From contig NZ_JAPNLH010000002.1 in NCBI RefSeq assembly GCF_026627425.1, forward strand, positions 62,001 to 126,000: DNA of 64,000 nt, given 5' to 3'. The notes under the pieces were generated by a model. It had not been told where the DNA came from and ran no database searches. It saw nothing but the letters and a program-made list of their open reading frames with translations. Shown here piece by piece: positions 1 to 9,583 of the stretch. Origin of the DNA: Arthrobacter endolithicus. GTDB lineage: Bacteria; Actinomycetota; Actinomycetes; Actinomycetales; Micrococcaceae. Made by a program: the position numbers and the translations under genes. Each line of letters starts with the position of its first letter. Position 1 is the first letter of the stretch.

Positions 1-1682
1 CGCCCGGGGGATGCGGATGTGTGCTGCTGGGCCAGTTCCGGGTGATGCAGGTCCAGGGCAGGACGCTCGGAACGGATCCTCGGCAGTGAAGTGAAGTTGT
101 GCCGAGGAGGCGGGCAGGACGTTGCCCACTCCAGAGAAGCACCGAAGCCCCAGGGATCATCGACCTCGACGCGCTTGTTGCTGCGCCAGGTGATGTAAAC
201 GTTCCAGAAGAACGGAATCATCGAGGCTCCCAGAACGAACGAGGAGATAGTGGAGAACTGGTTCATCCAGGTGAAGTTGTCCTCCGGCATGTAGTCCGCG
301 TACCGCCTGGGCATACCGAGCACACCGAGCCAGTGCTGAATCAGGAACGTTCCGTGGAAGCCGAGGAAAAGCATCCAGAAGTGGATCTTGCCCAAGCGCT
401 CGTTGAGCATCTTCCCGGTCCACTTGGGCCACCAGAAGTAGAATCCGGCAAACATCGCGAACACCACGGTACCGAAAACGACGTAGTGGAAGTGCGCCAC
501 CACAAAGTATGTATCGGAGACATGGAAATCAAGCGGCGGAGAAGCCAGGATGATGCCGGTGAGCCCGCCGAAGAGGAATGTCACCAAGAAGCCAAGGCTC
601 CATAGCATCGGCGTCTCGAACGTCAGTGATCCGCGCCAAAGTGTGCCGATCCAGTTGAAGAATTTCACACCGGTGGGGACTGCAATCAGCATTGTCATGA
701 ATGAGAAGAACGGCAGCAAGACTGAACCGGTCACGTACATATGGTGGGCCCACACCGTCACGGACAAGGCCGCAATGGAAATGGTCGCAAAGACGATGCC
801 CTTATAGCCAAAGATCGGTTTACGGCTAAAGACGGGGAATATCTCCGAGACGATGCCGAAGAACGGCAGAGCGATGATGTAAACCTCAGGATGACCGAAG
901 AACCAGAAGAGATGCTGCCAAAGCACTGCTCCACCGTTTTGCGGATCAAAGATATGGGCACCGAATCGTCGGTCCGCGCCGAGCGCAAACAGCGCGGCTG
1001 CCAGCGGCGGGAAGGCCATCAGGACGAGGATGGAGGTAATCAGCGCATTCCATGTGAAAATCGGCATCCGCCACATCGTCATGCCCGGGGCCCGCATGCA
1101 AATGATGGTGGTGATGAAGTTGACCGCACCGAGAATGGTTCCGAATCCGGCCAGAGCAAGGCCGAAGACCCATAGGTCCCCACCAACTCCCGGGCTGAAA
1201 GTGGTGTTTGACAACGGCGCGTAGGCAAACCAACCGAATGAAGCCGCGCCCTGCGGGGTAATGAATCCGGAGACTGTGATGATTCCGCCAAAAAGGAAGA
1301 ACCAAAAGGCCAAAGCGTTCAGCCGAGGAAATGCAACATCGGGGGCACCGATCTGCAGCGGCATCATGACGTTCGTAAAGCCGGCAAACAGCGGCGTCGC
1401 GAATAGCAGGAGCATCACCGTACCGTGCATGGTGAACAGCTGGTTGTACTGCTCCTTGGTCTGCAGAATCTGCATCCCGGGCTCAAACAGCTCGGAACGG
1501 ATCAGCAGAGCCATGACTCCGCCAAGGCAGAAGAAGATGAAGGAGGCGATCAGATACATGTACCCGATGGTCTTGTGGTCGGTGGTGGTAATCCAGTTGA
1601 CCACGATTCGTCCCTTGGAAACTGGAACTACTCGAGGTGCCAATGTTGCGGCCTCGGTCGCGGAATATTCGTAGGTCGACAT
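1..1682 (-). CDS. ctaD: Cytochrome c oxidase subunit I (3' end outside window)
   Basis: Catalytic subunit of the aa3-type terminal oxidase, an integral membrane protein carrying haem a, haem a3 and CuB. The reading frame is open from the ATG at 1682 to the left edge (560 codons), so the last few residues lie outside the window. Visible haem-copper signatures are the MHGT histidine near residue 86, the GHPEVY motif near 262-268 (CuB histidine and cross-linked tyrosine), the AHHMY pair near 313 and AHFHYV near 397. About twelve hydrophobic segments follow the family pattern. The ATG has a GGGGGCGGA ribosome site and lies 11 nt after ctaC, so the two are co-transcribed. Identity is secure; only the C terminus is unseen. 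Confidence 0.97.
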   Translation of the reverse strand, partial: MSTYEYSATEAATLAPRVVPVSKGRIVVNWITTTDHKTIGYMYLIASFIFFCLGGVMALLIRSELFEPGMQILQTKEQYNQLFTMHGTVMLLLFATPLFAGFTNVMMPLQIGAPDVAFPRLNALAFWFFLFGGIITVSGFITPQGAASFGWFAYAPLSNTTFSPGVGGDLWVFGLALAGFGTILGAVNFITTIICMRAPGMTMWRMPIFTWNALITSILVLMAFPPLAAALFALGADRRFGAHIFDPQNGGAVLWQHLFWFFGHPEVYIIALPFFGIVSEIFPVFSRKPIFGYKGIVFATISIAALSVTVWAHHMYVTGSVLLPFFSFMTMLIAVPTGVKFFNWIGTLWRGSLTFETPMLWSLGFLVTFLFGGLTGIILASPPLDFHVSDTYFVVAHFHYVVFGTVVFAMFAGFYFWWPKWTGKMLNERLGKIHFWMLFLGFHGTFLIQHWLGVLGMPRRYADYMPEDNFTWMNQFSTISSFVLGASMIPFFWNVYITWRSNKRVEVDDPWGFGASLEWATSCPPPRHNFTSLPRIRSERPALDLHHPELAQQHTSASPG

Positions 1683-1693
1683 TTTCCGCCCCC

Positions 1694-2578
1694 TTACTTT
1701 GCGTTCAGATTCGGATTGCGGTCGTACTTACTATCCAGCGACCCGGTGTAACCGGCCGCCTTCAGGGAAGCCAGATGCTGCTGGAAGTCCTGCTCGGAGA
1801 CGACCTTCACACGGAAGAGCATTTCGGAGTGGTACTCCCCGCAGAGCTCTGCGCATTTGCCGTCATAGGTACCGATCGCCGTTGGCGTCAGTGTCAGGTA
1901 GTTCGTCTTTCCCGGAATGATATCGAGCTTGCGCAAGAATGCCGGTACCCAAAAGGAATGGATCACGTCGCGGGAATTCAGTTGCAGTTCCACCGATTTA
2001 TTCACCGGAAGGTAAAGCGTAGGCAACGTGTTCTGATCAACAGGAGTGCCATCAAGGTGGATCTGCGTACCGCCCTCATAGACGCTGTCGGCAATGACGT
2101 TACCGGCGATGTCGGGCTTGGAGACGTAGTTGAAGTCCCAAGACCACTGCTTGCCGCGGACATCAATAGTGACGGCGGGTGCTGGATCCCGGGCGTCCAG
2201 GGATTTCTGGCTCGCGTCGGTGAAGTAGAAAAACACCATCACCATGAACAGCGGAATGACAACGTAAAAGATTTCCAAGGGCAGGTTATAGCTAATCTGC
2301 CGCGGGAAACCCACTGCGTTCTTCCGGCGGCGGTAGGCAATGATGCACCAGATCATCAGACCCCAGGTAATGACACCCACAATCATGACCGTGATCCACG
2401 AATTTACCCACAGATCGATGACCTGCCCGGTATGGTTCGTGACATTACGCTCCGACGGCAACCAGCCGTTTTTTGACTCCGGGGTACATCCAGACAAAGC
2501 CAACGCGCCAACAATGAGCAATCCTGTTATTGGAATGAACTTTGCACGTCGGCTGCCGGTACGGTCCTGCGAACTCAC
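1694..2578 (-). CDS. ctaC: Cytochrome c oxidase subunit II (lipoprotein)
   Basis: Electron-entry subunit of cytochrome c oxidase, carrying the dinuclear CuA centre on the outer face of the membrane. The 294-residue product starts with a lipoprotein signal (lipobox LSGC near residue 30). Two further membrane segments follow, near 60-80 and 105-125, then a cupredoxin domain. The CuA motif [12 protein letters not shown] is near residues 242-253 with both cysteines, the histidine and the methionine present. The GTG start is preceded by GAGGGAGGG at a good distance. It is first in the ctaC-ctaD unit. About 220 nt separate it from the Fe-S carrier gene behind it. Confidence 0.96.
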   Translation of the reverse strand: MSSQDRTGSRRAKFIPITGLLIVGALALSGCTPESKNGWLPSERNVTNHTGQVIDLWVNSWITVMIVGVITWGLMIWCIIAYRRRKNAVGFPRQISYNLPLEIFYVVIPLFMVMVFFYFTDASQKSLDARDPAPAVTIDVRGKQWSWDFNYVSKPDIAGNVIADSVYEGGTQIHLDGTPVDQNTLPTLYLPVNKSVELQLNSRDVIHSFWVPAFLRKLDIIPGKTNYLTLTPTAIGTYDGKCAELCGEYHSEMLFRVKVVSEQDFQQHLASLKAAGYTGSLDSKYDRNPNLNAK

Positions 2579-2800
2579 AGACGGCCCTCCCTCTTCTTAC
2601 TGTTGCTCCAGACGGCGTCCGGCGGGAGCTAATCTTAGTTTTACTACTCGGTGTAGAGCTTACCGCCCGCACACAGGAAAATGTGCATATCAGCCGGTTT
2701 ACGTGGCGTGGTTTCGTCAACGCTACCGAGTGCCGCCCTTTAGCCTAGTAGTTTTCGCCGTCGGTGTCCGTCAGCCTGGAGAAGTTGGGCCCGGAGGTCG

Positions 2801-3193
2801 TTAGTGGAAGGAATCTCCACAGGCACATGACCCGCCGGCGTTCGGATTATCGATCGTAAAGCCCTGCTTCGAGATGGTGTCCTCAAAGTCGATGCCAGCG
2901 CCGTCCAAATACGGCACACTCATTTTGTCGATCACCACTTCTACCCCATCAAAGTCGCGAACAGCGTCGCCTTCGAGCAGCCTTTCGTCAAAGTAGAGCT
3001 GGTAGATCAGTCCGGAGCAGCCACCGGGCTGCACGGCAACACGCAGGCGCAGGTCCGTGCGGCCTTCCTGCTCCAGCAGACTGCGGACTTTTCCGGCCGC
3101 GACATCGGTGAGATTGACGCCGTGGCTCTTTGGATCCTGGGCGGGGGCGGAGACCTCGGTGGTCGTGGTCTCTTCAGGGATGATGGTGCTCAT
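2801..3193 (-). CDS. erpA: A-type iron-sulfur cluster carrier, HesB/IscA/ErpA family
   Basis: Small scaffold or carrier protein that delivers Fe-S clusters to apo-enzymes. The 130-residue product has a charged, disordered first 25 residues, then the HesB fold. The three conserved cysteines are present: one in GGCSGL near residue 58 and two in the C-terminal GSCACG. Length and C terminus fit actinobacterial ErpA. AGGA lies upstream of the ATG, and a TAGCAT -10-like box lies at 3222-3227 on this strand, so it may have its own promoter. Whether it acts as ErpA or another A-type carrier cannot be settled from sequence. Confidence 0.9.
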   Translation of the reverse strand: MSTIIPEETTTTEVSAPAQDPKSHGVNLTDVAAGKVRSLLEQEGRTDLRLRVAVQPGGCSGLIYQLYFDERLLEGDAVRDFDGVEVVIDKMSVPYLDGAGIDFEDTISKQGFTIDNPNAGGSCACGDSFH

Positions 3194-3314
3194 GGCATTT
3201 CCTAACGTGGGTGACTATTACATGCTACGGCCGGCACCACACCGCCCGTAACTGCTAGAACCGAATTCTGGCCTGGTCTGTTCCCGCTATTGTGTCCTTC
3301 GCAGGGGCGCCTGT

Positions 3315-4790
3315 TCAGACTCCGTCTGCGTTCAGCGTGGCGAGCAGCAAAGCCTCAGCCAGGATTCCATGCTCAAAGTCACCCAAGTGCAGTGACTCGT
3401 TGGCGCTATGCGCTCTGGAGTCCGGGTCCTCCACGCCGGTAATCAGAATCTGGGCATCGGGAAACAATTCCTGCAGGTCCGGAATGAACGGTATCGAGCC
3501 TCCTATGCCTGCCTGCACCGGACTTACGCCCCACGACGCACCCATCGCCCATAGCGCCGACTGCGCGGCCGAGCCCCGGGTGTCCGCCGCAAAGGCCTGT
3601 CCCTGCTCGCCCGGAGTGAACGTCACCCTTGCGCCAAACGGGGCATGCACCTCCAGATGCTCGCGCACAGCCTGCATGGCCGCTTCCGTATCCTGCCCGG
3701 GCGCCAGTCGCAGGCTGAACTTGGCCCGTGCCGATGGCAGCAGTGTGTTGGAACTAAGCGCAACGGAGGGGACATCCATGCCAATAATCGACAAGGCCGG
3801 CTTAGTCCAGAGCCGGGAGGCGAGCGAACCGGTTCCGGCCAGACGCACGCCGTCGAGCACGGAAGCATCGGCCCGGAAGGTGTCCTCAGGGTAGTCGACG
3901 TCAGTGTCGTCGACGGCGACGAGCCCCTTAATGGCGACCGAGCCATCGTCGTCGTGCAGGGTAGCAATCAGTCGTGCCAGCAGCGTGGGTGCATCCAGAA
4001 CCGGGCCGCCAAACATCCCAGAGTGCACGGCGTGGTCCAGCACCCGCACCTCGATGGTCCCATCGACCAGCCCGCGCAGACTCGTAGTCAGCGATGGCGT
4101 CCCGACGGCCCAGTTACCGGAATCCGCCACAACGATTACATCGGCGGCGAGCTGATCCTGGTACGTCTGCAGGAAAGTCCGGAAAGTAGGCGAGCCGGCT
4201 TCCTCCTCCCCCTCGATAAAGAGGGTTACGCCAAGTCCGAAGTCAGCTCCCAGCACTTCCGTAACGGCCTGCAGAGCGCCAAGGTGAGTCAAAATTCCCG
4301 CTTTATCATCCGCGCTGCCTCGACCGAACAGCCGCCCGTCACGCTCGACGGCCGTGAACGGTTCCGTGTCCCAGAGACTGCCATCTCCCGGCGGCTGCAC
4401 ATCGTGATGGGCGTACAGCAGGATGGTCGGCTTGCCCGGTTGTGCAGGTCTCCGGGCAACGACGGCCGGACCGCCCGGGGTCCCGTCGGCCTTGTTGACC
4501 CGCAATATCCGTACATCCTCCAGATCCGAGGAGCGAATCAACTGGGCCACGGCCTCAGCGCTGCGTTCGAGTTCTGCGGGATCAAAGGCGTCCCAGGCAA
4601 TGCCCGGAATGGCCACCAAATCGACCAATTTGCCTACCGTGTCGCGGAAGGTGCGGCTCACACTGTTACGAAGGGCTGCCACGTCCACCCCGGATCGTTC
4701 TTGCGCTAACTTTGCTGGTTCCGGCAGAGGGAAAGCGGACGACGCTGAATTGTCCGGGAGTTGGCGGGCGCCGTGAGAGTCTACATTCAT
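3315..4790 (-). CDS. M20 family metallodipeptidase
   Basis: Cytoplasmic zinc-dependent dipeptidase or peptidase of the M20/ArgE/DapE superfamily. Metal and catalytic motifs are visible: YAHHDVQPPG (about residues 126-135), GRGSADDKAG (about 157-166) and IEGEEEAGSP (about 193-202), with the lid domain between and a C-terminal histidine in SAHSANES. The frame can be extended to a TTG at 4826. The ATG at 4790, with AGGGTGG upstream, is the better start and gives 491 residues, typical for the family. The substrate is unknown. Confidence 0.88.
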   Translation of the reverse strand: MNVDSHGARQLPDNSASSAFPLPEPAKLAQERSGVDVAALRNSVSRTFRDTVGKLVDLVAIPGIAWDAFDPAELERSAEAVAQLIRSSDLEDVRILRVNKADGTPGGPAVVARRPAQPGKPTILLYAHHDVQPPGDGSLWDTEPFTAVERDGRLFGRGSADDKAGILTHLGALQAVTEVLGADFGLGVTLFIEGEEEAGSPTFRTFLQTYQDQLAADVIVVADSGNWAVGTPSLTTSLRGLVDGTIEVRVLDHAVHSGMFGGPVLDAPTLLARLIATLHDDDGSVAIKGLVAVDDTDVDYPEDTFRADASVLDGVRLAGTGSLASRLWTKPALSIIGMDVPSVALSSNTLLPSARAKFSLRLAPGQDTEAAMQAVREHLEVHAPFGARVTFTPGEQGQAFAADTRGSAAQSALWAMGASWGVSPVQAGIGGSIPFIPDLQELFPDAQILITGVEDPDSRAHSANESLHLGDFEHGILAEALLLATLNADGV

Positions 4791-4888
4791 GAGCGCCACC
4801 CTACCCGTGCGAGGCAGGGTGACCAACTGGCGTGGTTTCCGACAGACAACCGCCGACGCCTAGCCCGCAGAAGCTCGTGCCTTAACGC

Positions 4889-7663
4889 CTAGGAGCCGGT
4901 GATGATGGTGCGGGCGAAGTTTTGGGCGTCTTTGAGGTCGTCGTGGTAGGTGTTGCGGATCCAGGGATTCTCGGTGTACCCGGCCGCCGGCCCTCCGTCT
5001 GGGGTGGTGCCGGTCCTCGTATTGAGGCCCGTGTTGAGGCCGGTGGTGCGGTTGTAGCAGTGCAGGCCCGGGCGTTGACGGGCGTTGGGTCCGTACCGGA
5101 GGTAGGGGATCTTGTCGATCATGATCACTTCCAGGATCCCGGCATGGACCAGGGAATGACATCCCGGGCACAAAGCACACATGTTGGAGACGGCGGTAGG
5201 TCCGCCGCGGGAGTACCAGATGACATGGTGGATATCGCACCAGGACGCGGGCCGGTTACAGCCGGGCCGGACGCACCCACCGTCCCGGACGGACACGGCC
5301 CGGCGCTGCGCGGGGGTCGCGAGCCTGACCGCGGTCCCCAGATCCAGGAGAGCACCGTTGCTCCCCAGGACGGCCCGCTCGAACACCGCGTCACACACCA
5401 GCCGGGCCAGGGTACCGGGACTGATACTGCCCAAACCATCACACCAGGACGGCATCGGATCCAACGGCGTCAACCCACCGGCACCGACCAAACCGGCACC
5501 GGCCAAACCGTTTTCTGGGAGTACCTCCGGCTCCGGGTCTGGCTCCCAGCACCATGAAGACCCGGACCCGGGGCTGGAGGAATCGTTGGTGCTGCCCTCA
5601 GTGGTGGTGGTATCCCAGCCGACACTGCGGCTGTCCGGGCCGATCCCTCCCGGCCACCCATCACCGTCCGGTAGCACGGGTGGATCTGCCGGCGTCCGCG
5701 GCGCCGGCAGCTCCGCTGGCAGCCCCGGTCCGGCTGCCAACGCCAACGGTGCCGCTGATCCCCGTGGTACCGGTGATCCTGGTGGCGTTGATGGTGCTGG
5801 CGACGCTGGTGATACTGCTGGTAATAGAGGTGGTGGTGGTTGGTTCCACAGCGTTTGGCGGAGGATCGCGGCTTCCCGGTCCGGGAAGCTGCGGAGCTGG
5901 TCAAAGGTGGTCGTGATCGTCATCCGGGCCGGCCGCCTCCCCGGGCGGAGCCTGCCGGCTTTACTCGGACCGCAACGAGTACTCCTCCTCCCCGTCCCGG
6001 TTTCCTTGCCCGCACCTGCATCGGTGCCTATTCCGGCTCCGGCTCCAGTTTTTGTGCCGGTTCCTGTGCCCCTACCCGCACCCTTGCCGGTACCGGGGTC
6101 TGTGCTGTCATCTGTTGGTGTGAGGGAGAACAGGTCCTCGGCCTGGGCCGCGGCTGCTTCAGCCCCCGCCCGCGCATCCACCTCCGGATGCACCCACCCA
6201 CCACTGCAACCACTGCCGCCAGCAAAACCGTCGTCACCGCACTCATCAGCGCTGCTGCCCTCCGTAGGACCGGTGCTGCCGCCCTCCTCTGCCCCACCGC
6301 TGCCAGTAGCCCCATCGCTGCTGCTGTCACCAGCCTTGTCCCTGTGATCCTGGTCGCTGTGATCCCTATCATGGGGGCTGTATGGGTGGGTGAGGTTGAG
6401 GTAAGCGCCTGCCGCACGGGCCATTTCGGTGAGCGCGTCCGCACGCCGCTGATCCGCGGTCCGCTGATCAACGGCGACCAGGTCCCCGTCGGGGGTCCGC
6501 TGATCCGGGTGCGGAGCCGACAACGGATCCAGGATCGCCATCAACTCCGCCCCCGCCACCGGGTCCAGCTGATACGAACCATGCACCATCCCCGTCACAT
6601 CCACCCCCATCGTGAACTTACGACGCATCACCGACTCCGGATCATAATGATCCCCCGTATCGGCCCGGCAAAGCCGGATCACGTGCTCAGCGAACCGACG
6701 GAAATCATCACTACGCAGCGTCGGAGCCTGCCGGGCCAGATACTCCCCCATCCGCTCCGACGTCTCCTCAGTAATGATCCGGGCCGGGACCTTCTCCAAC
6801 ACCCGCACCCCCGTCCTCACATGCCCGGCCGTGATATCCCCGGCCGCCAACCGGGTACCCAGCAACGCCAACGGCCCGCCCCCCAACTCCACCTCACGCA
6901 CCAAAAAACCGGTACCACCACCTGCACCGCCACTGCCGCTTCCACCGCCGGTGCCGGTGGCGGGGTTAGTGGTGTGAATCGCGCGGGCCGCTTCGACCTC
7001 GGCTTTCGCCCGCCCCGGTTCAATTCCCACCCCATGAACCAGGAACTCGCGCACGTTCTTCGTCCCGATCCCCGACAACGCCGCGGCCCCACACTGATCC
7101 GCTGCCGCGACACTGCGCAAATACACCGCATCCAACCGACGCCGGGTCCCCTCAGACACACCAATCACCGACAACCAAGCCTCCGGCGACACCGCCTGCG
7201 GATCCGTCCCCAACACCTCCGCCAACAACACATTCACCAGCTCCAACCGGGCCACCATCCCCGCCGACGTACCACCAACAGGAAAACCATCAACAGAACA
7301 AACGGGACACGCAGGAACAGCAGAACCCGCAGCAGCAGGAGCAGCACGAGCAGCAGGAGCAGCGGAAGCGGCCGGGTTCACTGAGCCGCTGCCCTCGGGC
7401 TGACCGGTCCCGGGAACAGGCCCGGGAACAGCGCCGGAGCCCAGGCCTGCGCGCTGGACCCGGCGCGGATACTTCGCCGTGATCGCGGCCAGCACCTGAG
7501 CCAGATTCTCCCGATCAATCTCCACGCCCACCCACCACCCCTGAACCCACAAACCTTGGCCGCGTATCTCCAGCACCCAAACCCGGCAACCTGCACCGGT
7601 AAAAACCGCAAAATCCTGCTGATCTCCAACTACTACAAGGCTACGAGCAGGCACTGACATCAT
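4889..7663 (-). CDS. DUF222 and HNH endonuclease domain protein, unusually long
   Basis: 924 residues. The first 130 are a variable, alanine-rich stretch. Residues about 135-430 match the DUF222 (13E12 repeat-type) domain. Residues about 430-760 are a long Gly/Thr/Ser/Pro-rich low-complexity region with runs such as GTGTGTKTGAGAG. An HNH nuclease domain follows near 795-840 (CVRPGC, CDIHHV, CALCPGCH) with the zinc cysteines and the HH pair intact. The tail carries a small GLNTGLNT repeat. DUF222-HNH proteins are multicopy in actinobacteria and their role is unsettled; a selfish or nuclease role is usually suspected. Most are 400-600 residues, so the insertion here is the notable part. No flanking repeats were seen. 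Confidence 0.85.
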   Translation of the reverse strand: MMSVPARSLVVVGDQQDFAVFTGAGCRVWVLEIRGQGLWVQGWWVGVEIDRENLAQVLAAITAKYPRRVQRAGLGSGAVPGPVPGTGQPEGSGSVNPAASAAPAARAAPAAAGSAVPACPVCSVDGFPVGGTSAGMVARLELVNVLLAEVLGTDPQAVSPEAWLSVIGVSEGTRRRLDAVYLRSVAAADQCGAAALSGIGTKNVREFLVHGVGIEPGRAKAEVEAARAIHTTNPATGTGGGSGSGGAGGGTGFLVREVELGGGPLALLGTRLAAGDITAGHVRTGVRVLEKVPARIITEETSERMGEYLARQAPTLRSDDFRRFAEHVIRLCRADTGDHYDPESVMRRKFTMGVDVTGMVHGSYQLDPVAGAELMAILDPLSAPHPDQRTPDGDLVAVDQRTADQRRADALTEMARAAGAYLNLTHPYSPHDRDHSDQDHRDKAGDSSSDGATGSGGAEEGGSTGPTEGSSADECGDDGFAGGSGCSGGWVHPEVDARAGAEAAAAQAEDLFSLTPTDDSTDPGTGKGAGRGTGTGTKTGAGAGIGTDAGAGKETGTGRRSTRCGPSKAGRLRPGRRPARMTITTTFDQLRSFPDREAAILRQTLWNQPPPPLLPAVSPASPAPSTPPGSPVPRGSAAPLALAAGPGLPAELPAPRTPADPPVLPDGDGWPGGIGPDSRSVGWDTTTTEGSTNDSSSPGSGSSWCWEPDPEPEVLPENGLAGAGLVGAGGLTPLDPMPSWCDGLGSISPGTLARLVCDAVFERAVLGSNGALLDLGTAVRLATPAQRRAVSVRDGGCVRPGCNRPASWCDIHHVIWYSRGGPTAVSNMCALCPGCHSLVHAGILEVIMIDKIPYLRYGPNARQRPGLHCYNRTTGLNTGLNTRTGTTPDGGPAAGYTENPWIRNTYHDDLKDAQNFARTIITGS

Positions 7664-7789
7664 TAGGACAAAAAGACCCCAAAACCGGCCCCTGTGGAAA
7701 AGAATTTTTGAAAAACTTTCGGAGGCATGGCAGGAACGTGTGTGGCCGAGAGGGTGTCATTGTCCGCATCTGACGGAAGGAGGCCGCGA

Positions 7790-7837
7790 ATGCCAAAACA
7801 AGGGTCCACATATCCGGCTAGCCCCGGCGGGCGCTGA
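7790..7837 (+). CDS. Candidate small protein, 15 residues
   Basis: A short ORF (MPKQGSTYPASPGGR) starts with ATG eight nucleotides after GGAAGGAGG, one of the best ribosome sites in the window. It sits between the divergent DUF222-HNH gene and DUF3043, and ends 33 nt before the -10 box of DUF3043. There is no recognisable domain. It could be a real peptide, an upstream ORF, or the remains of a larger gene. Confidence 0.3.
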   Translation: MPKQGSTYPASPGGR

Positions 7838-7870
7838 ACAGGTCGGTCACCGCTCAGTCCCGAAGCAGAG

Positions 7871-7876
7871 TATCCT
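7871..7876 (+). promoter_or_regulatory. -10 box of DUF3043 gene (leaderless type)
   Basis: TATCCT lies six nucleotides before the GTG at 7883. This is the spacing expected when transcription starts at the start codon. It argues for the second of two adjacent GTG codons as the start. Confidence 0.6.
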
Positions 7877-7882
7877 AGGGTG

Positions 7883-8488
7883 GTGTTTGGACGTAAGAAT
7901 GATGCCCCCTCTGCCCAGTCTGTCGCCGACGATTTAGCTGCCCAGGCGGCAGCCCGTCAGGTTGACCCGAGGGCAGCCAAGGGTGTTCCCACCCCGACCC
8001 GCAGGGAGCAGGAGGCTGCGCGACAGCGCCCGCTGGTTCCGAACGACCGCGGGGCGGCTAAAGTAGCGCAGCGGGACGCGCGGCGTGAAGAGCAGGCGCG
8101 GATGCGACGCGCCATGGATACCGGGGAGGAGCGGTTCCTCCCGGTCCGGGACAAGGGTCCGCAGAAGCGCTTCGCCCGTGACTTCGTGGATTCGAGGTTC
8201 AGTTTAGGCGAGTACGTTATGTTCGCAGCTCTGGCCATTGTGATCTTGTCACTTGTGGTTCCGGTGACGGCGAATACACAAATCATCGTTTTCGGTATCT
8301 TCTGGCTGATGGTGGTGGCAGTCGTTATTGACTGCCTGATTCTCTCCCGCAAGCTCAAACGCCGGGTGCGGGAAAAGTTCGGCTCCCTTGATTCCGGCGT
8401 GGTCTGGTACGGCACCATGCGTTCCATGCAGTTCCGCAAGCTACGGCTGCCAAAGCCGATGATCAAGCGTGGCGCAGCTGTAAAGTAG
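7883..8488 (+). CDS. DUF3043 family membrane protein
   Basis: 201 residues. The highly charged N-terminal half (many Arg, Glu and Ala) is followed by two membrane helices near residues 110-130 and 138-158, then a short basic C-terminal tail. This layout and the conserved RDFVDSRF segment just before the first helix fit the DUF3043 family of actinobacteria, whose function is unknown. No ribosome site is visible. The start was placed at the GTG that lies six nucleotides after a TATCCT box. The upstream GTG at 7880 is the only close alternative. Confidence 0.85.
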   Translation: MFGRKNDAPSAQSVADDLAAQAAARQVDPRAAKGVPTPTRREQEAARQRPLVPNDRGAAKVAQRDARREEQARMRRAMDTGEERFLPVRDKGPQKRFARDFVDSRFSLGEYVMFAALAIVILSLVVPVTANTQIIVFGIFWLMVVAVVIDCLILSRKLKRRVREKFGSLDSGVVWYGTMRSMQFRKLRLPKPMIKRGAAVK

Positions 8489-8563
8489 CGGGCTGGGGCA
8501 TCGCACGCTGCGCCCCAGGCTAGATCGTCGGGCTACGCCCCGGTAACTCCGGGCGAACGGGGC

Positions 8564-8569
8564 TAGGCT
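8564..8569 (+). promoter_or_regulatory. -10 box of aldo/keto reductase gene (leaderless type)
   Basis: TAGGCT sits six nucleotides before the ATG at 8576. There is no ribosome site in the gap, which suggests a leaderless transcript. Confidence 0.55.
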
Positions 8570-8575
8570 GGCGGG

Positions 8576-9580
8576 ATGGATTACCGATACCTTGGCCGCT
8601 CAGGCCTGAAAATTACTGAGATCACCTACGGCAACTGGCTCACACATGGCTCCCAAGTTGAGAATGACGTCGCTGCCTCCTGTGTCCGGGCAGCGCTGGA
8701 CGCCGGTATTACAACCTTTGACACGGCCGACGCCTACGCGAACGGCGCCGCGGAGGAAGTCCTCGGCGCAGCTCTGGCGGGCCAGCGCCGGGAGTCTTTG
8801 GAAGTATTCACCAAGGTCTACTGGCCGATAGGACCAAAGGGGCCTAACGACACCGGACTTTCCCGCAAGCACATTATGGAGGGGATCAACGGATCTCTGC
8901 GCCGGCTGGGGATGGACTACGTAGACCTGTACCAAGCCCACCGCTATGACCACGAAACGCCGCTGGAGGAGACTATCCAAGCCTTCGCCGACGTGGTGCG
9001 GCAGGGAAAAGCGCTGTATATTGGCGTTTCCGAGTGGTCGGCCCAGCAGTTGCGGGACGGCCAGGCGCTCGCGAAGGATGCCGGGTTTTCCCTTGTCTCT
9101 AACCAACCGCAGTACTCTGCTCTCTGGCGGGTCATTGAGGCAGAGGTAATTCCGGCATCCAAGGAATTGGGTATGTCTCAGGTCGTTTGGTCTCCCATGG
9201 CGCAAGGCGTCTTGTCCGGCAAGTATCTGCCCGGCAAGCCGGCTCCGGAGGGTTCCCGGGCGACGGATGAAAAAGGGGGCAAGGACACGATCAGCCGGTT
9301 CATGGACGACGACGTTCTGACGGGTGTGCAGAAGCTGCGGCCAATTGCCGATCAGCTGGGCCTGAAGATGTCGCAGCTCGCCGTTGCCTGGGTGCTGCAG
9401 AACCCGAACGTGGCCACCGCGTTGGTAGGAGCGTCCCGGCCGGAGCAGGTGGCCGAGAATGTCAAGGCCTCCGGGGTGAAAATCCCTGCGGAACTTATGG
9501 CGGACATCGATTCGGCCCTCGGCGGCAGCGTGGAGCGGGATCCCGCCAAGACGCAGAGCCCCGAAACCCGCGTGGCCTAG
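8576..9580 (+). CDS. Aldo/keto reductase, voltage-gated K+ channel beta-subunit type
   Basis: NADPH-dependent oxidoreductase with a TIM-barrel fold, 334 residues. The catalytic tetrad is recognisable: Asp in FDTADAY (about 50), Tyr two residues later, Lys in TKVYW (about 82) and His in QAHRYD (about 123). The N terminus (YRYLGRSGLKIT) and the late SRPEQVAENV cofactor motif match the YajO/KCNAB branch. The substrate is unknown. It is probably transcribed alone, because the gene behind it (pyrD) is convergent and only 3 nt away. Confidence 0.92.
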   Translation: MDYRYLGRSGLKITEITYGNWLTHGSQVENDVAASCVRAALDAGITTFDTADAYANGAAEEVLGAALAGQRRESLEVFTKVYWPIGPKGPNDTGLSRKHIMEGINGSLRRLGMDYVDLYQAHRYDHETPLEETIQAFADVVRQGKALYIGVSEWSAQQLRDGQALAKDAGFSLVSNQPQYSALWRVIEAEVIPASKELGMSQVVWSPMAQGVLSGKYLPGKPAPEGSRATDEKGGKDTISRFMDDDVLTGVQKLRPIADQLGLKMSQLAVAWVLQNPNVATALVGASRPEQVAENVKASGVKIPAELMADIDSALGGSVERDPAKTQSPETRVA

Positions 9581-9583
9581 ACG

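Noticed and set aside
5181-7384. Long plus-strand frames across the DUF222-HNH gene
   Set aside because: Pro/Ser-rich mirror frames of the low-complexity region, without similarity or ribosome sites.
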